From the NCBI GenBank assembly GCA_963691655.1, contig OY829329.1, positions 18,180,708 to 18,244,707 on the forward strand: 64,000 nucleotides of DNA, given 5' to 3'. Source of the stretch: Toxonevra muliebris (taxonomy: Eukaryota; Arthropoda; Insecta; Diptera; Pallopteridae). Under the pieces are notes generated by a model. It was not told the DNA's origin and did not search any database. It saw only the letters and a program-made list of their open reading frames with translations. The position numbers and the translations under genes are program-made. Shown one piece after another: positions 41,101 to 53,100 of this stretch; position 1 is the first letter of the stretch; the number at the start of each line of letters is the position of its first letter.

Positions 41101-44100
41101 CTCCATTTGACTTTAAAATGATTTCAAATTCCAATTAACCCCAAGTGACTTTAAGTGAGTTCATGTGACTTCAATTTACTCCAACTGGCTTCAAGTGACT
41201 CCAAGTGCATCCAATTGATGCAATTGATGAAGTCTATTCAAGTGACTCCAAGTCTATTCAAGTGACTCCAAGTGTCTTCAAAGCAATCGTGATTTTGAAG
41301 TCATAAGATTTGCATTCTTTGATTGCTTTCCCCTGACTCCACTTTTTTGAATGAATAAATAAATAACCAATCGGTGACTCCAAAAAAGACTTCTAACTAC
41401 ATTTTTTATTCTAGAGTCAAATACTTATGTTATTCAATTACTGAAATCAAAAATTATTATTCATTTGAGACTTATATCCCCTATTTATTTCATTCTTTTA
41501 CAGCTGTCGTACCAGAGAGATACAATGCTCCATATTTTTATTTTTTTAAGCGGCTGTCTAGGGACACACTTAGGCCAGAATGGCCCATTGTGATACCACA
41601 TGGTTGGACCTACAATTTAACGCCGATTCCGAGCGGCCATATCTTGCTGCATATCAAATATTTTTCCGGCTAAAAAATTTAAGAATTAGACAGTAAAGTT
41701 TTCACCAAATATTTTTTAATAGCTTTCTATGGTCGCCGTAACGTATTGGTTAGTGTGCTAGACTGCTGCACTGGGTTTCGGGTTGGATGATCGGCAAGGT
41801 CAAAAACTCAATATTGTTCTATACGGCATCAATTTTTTGCTGTAAATGTCAAACCTTCAAAGCGAAAATTGCCTCAGAAAATCTTTTCAATTCGCCGTTC
41901 GAATTTGGCATAAAACCGTAGGAGCCTTCAATTCGTGCATGTACAAATTTAACTCACACAATGTGAATTGATGGGAATAGCTCCGCATAGACCCTCTACG
42001 AGCTGTTGTGCCAAAAAAGAAGGAGAAGCTATCGATACTGTTATCAGTTTACATGCGACCAAGGTCACCACATATTAGATTAATTTTCTGTGCATTTTTT
42101 AGCTGGTTCATTGATATTTTCTTTTCCTTACCGGTGAGGCATTCCTACTGAACTTTTTGGGGTTATCGGAGAGAGATATTTAGGTATGAGATTTACTTGA
42201 CAGGGTCTATCAATCTTTTGAGTTTTATATCTTCTGGATCGTGCACTTAGTTAAATGTTTCCGATGCACTACAATAGTTCCATTGGATTTTTGAGTACTT
42301 TTTGAGGTTTAGAACCTTGACAATGGGCCAAATTAGTTTAAATAGATTTAATTTCAATTTAATTTACTCTAAAACTTGACTTGCGAGTATTTAACTTAAT
42401 ATTTTAGAATGAATTTTTTTAATAAAAACACATAATTTGTGACTTTAAATAGTGTACATACATAAATTCAGAATATACAAATTTCTTAAAAAAAAAAAAT
42501 TATGCACAATATCTCGAAATACATACATAAAATTTACATAGAAAGTGGAAAAGAAGAAAACAAACGAAAAATAATACCTACAGACATGTAATCACTGAGT
42601 AGGAAACATATTTCCTACTATATAGAAACACAACAACAACACAACTCAAATTATGTACTGTGCTTTTTAGTATAAATGCATGTGTATGTGAGTGTGTTTA
42701 TGTTTATGTTTATGTTTCAATCTTAGTATGCTAGTTAAAATATTCTTACTTTGCTGTTTTCAGTTCTTTTGTAAGATATCAAGTTGAAGAAAATTGTTGC
42801 ATAAAAGATAAACGACAAAGACGATGTAGACGGTCGTCGTGATGTGATGGTGATGAAGAGGAAGCGGAAACAAAACCAGAAGTAGAAGAAGGTGAAGATT
42901 TAGAACCTTGAATCAACACAAGTGCGACCGCTAAATGCATGATGACTCACATGACTCAAAAGAAAAGAAAAATAGATAAAAAGATACAAATGAACAGACA
43001 GACAGACAGACAGATAGATAGACAGTTAGATAGAAAGATATATAGAGAAGTTGGAATAGATAGCTGGATAGATAGAGTGTCTAGTTCCACATACAGTTTA
43101 GACAAACCAACAGACAGGAAGATGTATTGGAGCAGCTGCACACAAACACACATACATACGTGTAAATATGTATGCATGTGTGTATATCTAATGGCCATAT
43201 ATAATAGCTGCTGCTCTACACACTTCCACGAACACGAAATGACAACGACGACGATGACGACGGACGTTGACTATGAGGAGATGGCGGGTTGACGAGCTGA
43301 ACAGGTAGCTAGTAGTAGTACAAACAAACTCCATTTTATGCTTAAGTGTGAATTGCTGCCGCGCTGCGTCTTTTCATTCATTCATTCATTCACATATTTG
43401 AAATTGCTGCGTGATTTTATGCTTTCCACGTGTTTGTATGTGTGTGTATGTTTATGTGTTTGTGTGTCTGTAAGTGGCTGCAATTGCTCATTCGGTTGTT
43501 TAAGGCTAGTGCAACTGCAAAAACCAAAAAAAAAAACAAAAAAACAACTGCTACCTACAACAATAACAACAAACAATATGTCAACACAATGCCAACATTG
43601 AAATGCACTCAGCCTCTCACGCTCTCACTCTCTCAGAAAAACTCTCTTACATTGACTTACGTATGTATATGAAGTATGAGTGATATCCCAGTTGCGAAAA
43701 CTTTGACTACTACTCATAGACTAATAAATTATCGATCTTTTTCCTGGTCGCTTTTTGTTATCACGCTTAGCCCCCTTTGGGTTCATTTCGGTCCCATTGT
43801 TTAGTTTTCAAGGACTATTTCAGCAATTTACTTAGTAGATACTAGACAAACTCAATATTTGCGCATTCTAAGCTCTGCAGATCAAGATTATTGCCAACAG
43901 AAACTATATCCAAGATTTCAAAATCAATTGTACTAGCAGTCCTACCAAATGGATGTCATGAATCAGTCGTTAATTTAATGAAATCCCCGCTTTTTAGACT
44001 AATTGGATATGAGATCTGTTTACTATATTGAAAAAGAGGACTGGCTCAGCTAGAAATTACTAGGGCAAGAGAGATACGAAGAAACCAATGCTTGAATATT

Positions 44101-47100
44101 GGTGAAAAGAACCTGAATTCAGTGAAAATCCGTTACTTCAAAGCTGCTGGAAGATAAACAAAATTTGGATTGGAGGAGAATTGTGAAAGAAGTTCTGTCC
44201 CATATCGAGTTGCCCAAACTGGAAAAACTGCAATCTTTATTAACCTTTAACTGTGGAGGTGGTGGTAAATTTTACCCCACCTTGTGAAATAAAGTGCCAG
44301 TTTTGTTGAACTTAAAAAAAAGTCTTAAAATTTTAGATTTATTTTAATTAAAAATGTTATTAGCTTGATTTTAAAGAACAAATAATTATCAAAAAACCTT
44401 TTTTTTAGTAAAGTTAAAAGGTAAAAAATTCATCTCCATAGTTAAAGGTTAATAATTAACGAATAAGGTTAAGAATATGCTAGAAACTTTTAAAACATTC
44501 TTGAGAAGAAAGTGTAAAAATCAAGCAAAATGTGAAGAGAAATAAAAGTCATTGAAAAAGTTTGTTTCAATGGAGACACTTCATTAAGACCCTTCACTCC
44601 CCTTTAGGTTTTTGAGAAATTTACGGAAAAAACACAACGGTTTTGATTTTGTATACTTTTATATGTAGGCTAGCTTGACATATTCTCTCATACATAATCT
44701 GTAAAGGTTTTTACTGTATCTAACAGTGAAAAGAAGTTAGTGATCAAAAAACTGCCGATCTTGGCTTGGATCATTCCGTGAGAGTTCGCCAGTTTCCTTA
44801 TTCCCTATAATTTTATAGTATCCAAAAACCTAGCATAGCTTGATATTACTGTATCTAGGTTAATGATTGTTGACATTCATTCACACAGCTAAACTAAGCT
44901 TTTATCGAATTTAGGGTTTTTTTTATACTTAAGTGCATAAATTCTTGGAAGTATGATCTCCTGGGATATTGATTGTCAATAAAAATAAAAGAGCTTGATC
45001 AGTTTATCACTTTTTCGAAGCTGAGAAGCTGAACTTGAATTCTCAACGCAGCAGAAAACGATCCATTGTGTTACCATATAATTCGAGGTCGGCATAAAGT
45101 TTAAGTTAACTTCCATTGCTTTACAAATATACCTCGCACAACAGGAATGGATGCGAAAACCTCGGGCTAGGCCTTTCATGGGGTGTTTTACCGTTATTGC
45201 AGTATTATTATTATTATTTGAAAGAAGGACGACTCGAAAGTCAGGCACTGCGACCTATAAGATCTATTGTACCAAAGCCCCAAGAAAGAAAGAAAGGCAG
45301 AGAGAAAGAAAGATAGATAAGAAATATACCCAAGCCGAGAATCGAACTCAGGTCTACAGAGATAAGAGTCAGGCACTCTGCCACTAGACCACAGTGGCGA
45401 TGGTAGCACCTACAGTCTAACGCCGATTCCGAACGGCTGTGTGGCAATTTTTTATCAGCTCGATGGTTTTGTCATTACCAACCAAGGTGTGTACTTGTAC
45501 ACATTCTTATAATTCTCATCCACTTCATATCAATAGTGAATATAAGAAGTTTATGAGAATTAAGCACCAGACCAAGACAGGAATCGAACCCGCAACCTTC
45601 TGGATGAAAGTCTAGTGCACTATCCACTAGACAATCGAGGTCGTCGTAATTGCAGTAGTAGCACATAATCTAAATCTACTAAAATTTCAACTGTGGTCTG
45701 TTAATTCTATGTGAAAGCTTTGCCACTACACACATCACACAACAAAGATGATTTGTTCTTTGATTGCTCGGTTTTTTGTAAAACAATCTTCCTAAATACC
45801 TGTTCCGATTTCTAAGAATTTTTTTACGTTGACTTTTTTAAACTGCCCACCTTATTTCTCCATTTTTTTGCCAACATTATCCTTTGTTCTTTGGATCCAC
45901 TGGAGGTAGAACTTTAGATAAAACAAACTCTGCAGATGAATCATTGGCATAGATCTTTGTTTGAAAAATACACACATGTATGGTCAGGAGTCTATAGTAT
46001 TCGGTAATCAAGATAGTCTTCTACTACCGGGTTTCGATGCTTACTATTGAGTCGTCTATAAAACTCGTAAACTCGGCTACCAAAGTTGGAAAGATTATTA
46101 TCTCTTCGTAATGAAATGTAATGTTAAAAAAGAATGAAAAATTTAAAAGCTTTGAAATAGTTGGATATCAAATCTGTTGCCCGCAATTCAACGCTTAATG
46201 ATTAATCTAGGGATGATCCTCTGTGCAACTGGGTTCCTGATATAGTAGGTAGTTGCCAGTTATAAATTTACTTTAAAATGTTGACGAACAGATTTAAACA
46301 AGTTGAGTTTTTCTTACATAATTTTTTATTGTATTTTGCTGCCCCTTTCACCCCCCACCAATCCCTCCTCCCCCTCCTCCCTCTCTCATTGCAAACTACA
46401 ACTTCTTCATACAAGTTATGTAAATTGAGCAAAACGCGCATATTAAAAAAACATATGCACACATACTAACAGACCCAGGGGGAGAGGGGATGTTTGGGGT
46501 TCATCCCCCCTCGCCCCCTCCCCCTATTACCGATGCAAATTTCATACATTTTGATCATTGGTCATGAACCCAAATAAAATTTTAAAGCGATAAAACATTA
46601 AATCGTCCTACTCCCCCCGTAGGCCATATCTAGATCCGTTAGTGTCCCCACACATACATACAAACATACAGTAACACATCTACTTATTGCACAAAGATGC
46701 ACCAACATTTTAACACTATGATATTGACATGCAAAACTTTGAAAGGACATTGTGCTTTCTTCACTTACATATCTACAATATATGAGAAGAGTATAAATGA
46801 ATCTCTGAAGCTAGCGGGTGAATATATGAATTTCCATTGCGCTTACAAATCAAACATAACCGTGAACATATTTTTGATTTGTTTGTTCGAGTGCTCTGCA
46901 AGTGTAATATTTTACATATATGACAAACAAATAATGTTTGACAGAAATAATTGTTTCAAATATTTATACAATGTCTAGCCAATATCTTGTCATAAGGAAA
47001 AAAACTTGCAAAATATTTTAAAAAACTTGTAACTGATTATGACAAGCTTTCACATTGAAACATTGAACACGATTTACTTGCAGACATATGAATGTTAACT

Positions 47101-50100
47101 AATACATAACGAAATTGAAAAACAGCAGCAGCAGCAACAACATCAGCAAATCTAAAATGTCCTTTTTTGATGTCAATAAATAGTGCGCTCTACTGTTACT
47201 ACTCTGCCTTCTTGTTCAGCCCCAACACATCCAACATACAATTTTCTAACTCTTATAAAATTTTCTTGTTATTTTTATGTCAAAAAAATAAGCGTCTAAT
47301 TTTTTTAAATTTTTTTTCACATTTTTTTTCTTTGTTTTGAGAAACTTGCGTAACTTGCATTTCTTGCGGTGCGGGTTTGTCTTTTTCGAGTAGTATACAA
47401 GTAAGTAGTAAGTAGTAGCTACCTACTGCATATACTCGTGCATACAATTTAGCATCTCAACTAAACTCTACTCAACTAGTTACTTCTTTGCAGCAGCCAA
47501 TTTGCATTCGGAATCTTTGTCGACAACTGCTGTTTGTTCAACTTCTATACAATACTATTCTGCTTACCTCCATATCACTTCTTTTTTCCTCCTTGAAATG
47601 TTCTTCAGTAGTATGCCCAACAACCCACCCACACAATTCACTTTGCTTCTGTAACTACAGGTGTTCGCATATTGTATTCGTTTGCTTTTTCTCTAAACTC
47701 GAACCTTAGTCTTTTCCCTTCACCTCCCTCCAGAGAGAAGTAAACGAAATTTTCTTGTTTGTTTCTTATGAAAATAAGTAAAACTTGTGAAAATATTTTG
47801 TGCTGCAAGTCGTACTTTTCGTAAAACTATTTAAATTACATTGTCTGCTGTTGCACAGTGGAGCAATTAGGTCATAAAGTGGTGTAGATATTTTAACCTT
47901 ATATTTCGAAAAAACTGTGAAAATTTGCTGTTATTTTGCACATAAAGTGAACAAATTATAGTTACGTTTGAATCACAGAAACTGGCAGTTAACCGTTTAC
48001 ACAAGTCTGGAATGATATCGCCAATTTATTGAATTTGATCTCGTACTGGCATACAAGCTCTACAGAGTACTACCTGCTAAAGCAGATCTCGTACCAATAG
48101 GCACAACCCATAGCTGGCAGCACATGAGGGAAGGGAAATGAGACCCTGCTCACCACCTATAAAACAATAGGACGATCCGTGGCGGACTATGCGGCACCAA
48201 TATGGACACCTTTGATCAGCGACACGCATGCCAAAACGCGGCCTTACGAACAATCACCAGCTGTCAAATGATGGCGCACGAAGATCACATCCACCAGGAA
48301 ACCCAGATGCTGAAAGTACGAGAACACAATATCCTTCTCTCAGTTTCAGAGTAGTTTCTCCTGACTTGTCATCTAGCAGACCACCCGATTACTGCTCAAA
48401 CAACTCAGCCGCGCAACATGCGAAAAGGCCTAACGATATACAAAGATAAGATCGAGCGCGCTATACATCCACTCGACCATCAGACGTACAAAACAGCACT
48501 CAATCAACTACACACCAGTTGGAGCCGATTTCTGAACTCTTACCTCTCCAGGATCGGCGAGGATGTACAGATCTGACTGCGACCAGAGTTCACACGAACC
48601 AGCGCACCTCTTCAGCTGCCCAATTCTCACTCTGCTATTCCTATGGGTCGATCCAGTAGACGTGGCCCGTTTCTTGGGCTTAGACCTAGAACAATCTACG
48701 ACTTAACAACCTACCTACACTAAAAACAATGATAACACGCAAATGAACTATGCGTAATTGCTACAACAACAACAAAGACCTGAAAAATTACAGTGTCAGT
48801 GAAAATATCTTTCTCAATTTCTATCAAAATTTGAATCGACATTTCTCAATATTTCCCCCGACCGACTAATCTATGACAACCTACTTATAATCACAACCCC
48901 CTTAGGAGCCCGCTGAATGAGTGCTAAACTGAGGTCTTTTGCTCCTCTTCAGCTAGAGAGTAGCAGAAGATCATTACTGATAAGTTCCAGTGGCTTATGC
49001 TGGATAATAAAAGAGGTTTTACTAATCAATTTTTTTTTTTTATTGAAATGAAATCGGAAAATCGAAGAGTGAAATTTAAATTTCCCCGATTCGACCGACT
49101 CAACATCCGCATGACATGTAATTTGCACCATGGTTCCATAAATTACAGCTGTGAAAGTAGTCAATCGAATACCAAGTTGTAAACCTTGTGCCCACCTAAA
49201 CTAGGGAAAGAAAAAGCTTATTTCATGAGTAGAGCTAGACAGGCCAGACCTGGGTGTTGTCGCTGAGGAGGTTCCTTACTACCTAACTTTTTTATCGGTC
49301 AATTTACCTTCAGCGTCTACTGTAACATGCTTCACGGATCTCTCAATGCGAAGCTGAAGAAACAGGTCAATCGACCATCAAGTGGAATCATGACACAAGT
49401 TTTTACCGAAATCTCAAGTAGAATAGAGAAAAGATTGCAGGTCACTGTCAGACCTAGGTACCGCCTCGTTAAGATATGTGCAAAGTTACATGATTTTTAC
49501 GATATCAACTGACGAGAAATGTAGAGTTCATACGTGGTGTTACTACACCTGTTCCCACACACTTGAACTTTAGATCTACTGTCTGGAGAGGCAACTTTCT
49601 TTGGGTGATATTTTGTAAGAGACCTACTAATTTTCTAGTTTTAAAGGGCAGCGTTCTTTAAAAGTAACTCTGCTGAAGACGTTCCCTAGCTGAGAGTTTG
49701 GAAGCGGAGAAGGACCGCGGTGGCTTGAAAGAATATATTGATGCTACGAATCTTTTAAGAATAAGTAAAGACTGGCAGAATTTTCTGCATCACGTTCTCC
49801 ATCATAAACCGCACATCTCTTCCATCTACCTTTGGGCACACCTCTTCGTGATAGCACCAGCATTATTGAAACGAAGAGATCTTCATGAGGGTTAATGAGT
49901 ATTTATCAAAATGCAACGTACAGAAATTTACTTCATTTAGAACCTACAAAATGTTCCAATTCACGGGACTGTCTTAGCGCCACGATTAAACCAAGAACTC
50001 TGAAAGCTGGAATGTCCACGAAATCTTTCTTGAATGAGCAGAGAATGTACCTTGAAGGAAAGTGAAATGGTGGTTACCTTCAACGTCCAATGTGACTGGC

Positions 50101-53100
50101 GTCATGTTTCCCGAGTACTGACTCTTGAAAACCAATGCAAGTGGGGAAAAAAGTAAGCGAGCCGTTATCAGAGCTAAACAAGCCTTTAAGGCTGCTTCTA
50201 AAGTTTTGAGACAAACAAGTAAAAACAAATATTTAATCATCGAAAATGACTTTAATACAGTTTTGCAGGCGTTTGAATCAATTTTCGGCGCACCTTTTCC
50301 ACTCCGAATGCGGAAACTCCACAACATGCGTTTTGAACGCATTAATCGTTTCTTCAGGCGCCTCGCAAATTATTTTTGATGTGCGGGAAGAAAAAGAAAT
50401 CATTTGGTGCCAAATCAAAGCAGTGCGGCGGATTGCCCATCAAAAAGTCTTGTTTGAGCCGATGTGTGAGAGCTCGCATTTTCGTGGTGGAATATGACTC
50501 GTTTCGGCGGTTAATTTTTTATATTTTTCTGAACACTTTTGTTGCGAAGTGCATTAATGCGCGAGCAACTTTTGTTGTCGAGTTAATTCAATTTTTTGGT
50601 CCCTATGAATTTTTCAAGTCACTTAGGACTTTCTGAGGACGTTTACCATTAAAAACGTCAAACTTTACTGTGCTGTTGTCAGATTTGACGTATCTGCACT
50701 GGTGTTGCCATATCAAAAAACTTAAGTAGCAACCTCCACTTTCCTATCTCGGGAAATCCATTGCATTGAATGGTCTTTTTGACACTATTCCTACTTCAAT
50801 ATTATACTAAAATTTACTATTATTTTAATTATTATTAATTATTATTTTATCAACCATGTCCACTGTATGCAGTAGTAAGTAGAAATACGACTAGGTACCA
50901 ATGTGATTTTGGTTTGTGTGGCTCTTTATTTTTTGTTTCAAATAAAAAAATTTTCAAAGAACTTCATTCCAGTTTCAGGATTCACAGACGCTTTGTGCAA
51001 TCTAAAAATGTACACCAGGGATTAAATTGCATAAAGGGAATATTTAAATGAAGAAACCAAAAAAAAAAAATCAAAGTTAAAGTTAAAAAACAATATAAAA
51101 GTTTCCTTTTGTTTTTGCTACTACTACTACTACTTCGGTTTTTCTATTATTTTTTGTTATACCATGTTTCTATGCTTAAAAATGTGGTAATGTCTCTTAG
51201 GAAACTCTTTCTTTGTGATATCTTAATAATGCATGTAAGAAACACACACCCAAAAAAAACCCTTTGAATATAACTAAGAACTAGTAATTTTTTCCCCGCC
51301 AATAACAAAGTATTAAAACTTCCGTTTCTCCTTTTTTCTCTTTTTTTTAGCGCATCATGGATTCCGCAGAACAGGCGGCACTCTCGGAAATGGATTCGCA
51401 AAACTCACACGCACAATCGGCTACCGCCAACAATCAACATTACGATGCCAGACGTATTAATGAATACAATTCCGATGGCAAGTTGGCCGATGGCGCCCGA
51501 CACATGGATATACGTTTTATGCGACGTTTTGAACGATTGCCCGTTAATCTCACTTTAAGTTCAATTCTGGTGCCTAACGGTGTCTCCCTCGATGAGGGTG
51601 ATGTAAAGGCAGCACTACAGTGGAGCGCACACTTAGATCCGCTGTTTCAGAATAACTTGGAGCGAGATCCGGCATTATCGTGGCAATATTTTGGTTCATC
51701 AAGTGGGTTTCTACGACGTTTTCCGGGTACCGCATGGCCGCCGGAAGGTTCGAAGGGTAGTAAGCAGATACATGATTTTCGTGCGCAGAATTGGTTTGTA
51801 CAGGCGGCATCATCGCCGAAGGATATCGTAAGTAGTTTTAGTTTGCAATTCGTCTATGAGATTTATATTATGAACTCTCATGATTTTCAGATGATTTTAC
51901 TTGACTCTTCATCGAGCATGTCCGATGAGTCGTTTGATCTTGCTACGGCTACTGCTTTTAATATTCTGGATACTCTTGGTGAAGATGATTATGTGAGTTT
52001 GATTACCTTTTCGGAAGTTGTGAAGACACCAGTGCCCTGCTTCAAAGATCGTATGGTCCGTGCTACGCCTGATAATATACAGGAAATAAAGTCAGCGGTG
52101 AAGGCGATTAAGCTACAGGATACAGCGAATTTTACTGCAGGATTGGAGTATGCGTTCAGTTTGCTGCACAAGGTAAGTGCAGGGAAAAGAGGATTAATCG
52201 ATTATGATTGTGGTAATATTTTTATTGAAAATGTTCGAATAATCGATTATGTTTATTCAATGATTGAACTCGATTAACCGATTAATAGATTATTTGGATT
52301 CCAGAAGCTCAAATAATCGATTATAGCAATTCGAAAAGACCGAGTAACCGGATAAACTCGATTAATGGATTATTTGGATTCAAGAAGCTCGATTTGATTA
52401 TAGAAATTCAAAAATATCGAATAATCGATTATAGAAATTCAAAAAGATGGAGTAACTGAATTTGACCATTCAATAAACTCGGTTAATATTATATATGGAT
52501 TCAAAAAGCTCGCATAATCGATTATAGAAATTCAAAGAGATCGAGTAACCGAAATTGACCATTCAATAAACTGGATTAATAGACTATTATGGCTGTGGTT
52601 TATTCGCCAAATGAAATGCAAATAAAACGACCAAGTTGTTAAGTCTTTTCTTCGTTATAATGTTATTCACAATGAAACTGCTCAGCAGCTAGAGGTGAAG
52701 CATTTTAATGAATCCCAGTCATTGCGGTCAATCGCAGGCATTGTTTTTAGTTTTTACTCTTTATAAGAATATTTAACGATGATTTTAACTTATTTTCACC
52801 GCCAGATATTTCAAATATTTTCCTTTTCTGTTTTTTGCCAAACTGTCATGCTTCTTGTTTCGCTGTTAGCAGTTCACAATAGAATTTGATGTAGTTAAAC
52901 AACTTGTTAAGTATACATAACAGCTATAATTATACGTGTTATCTCTGCCGCTTTGTTGTTGTTATACATAACTAGAAGCAAGTGGCGAATAAAACGCAGC
53001 TATTGATTCAGACAGCTCGAATAATCGATTAAAGACATACAAAAAGATCAAGTAACCGAATTTTACCATTCAGTAAAGTCGATTAATAGATTATGTGTAT

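Noticed and set aside
45327..45645. Two functional tRNA genes
   Set aside because: Acceptor stems do not pair properly and the copies are embedded in repeated flanks, so SINE heads or pseudogenes are more likely.
46697..46978. 93-codon frame
   Set aside because: No recognisable domain; sits in AT-rich intron sequence.
51357..52277. A continuous 306-codon open frame that could be taken as a single-exon gene starting at ATG 51357
   Set aside because: It runs through a 63-nt GT-AG intron and past the exon 3 donor, and family homology continues upstream of the ATG to the acceptor at 51350. Its last part is intronic repeat.
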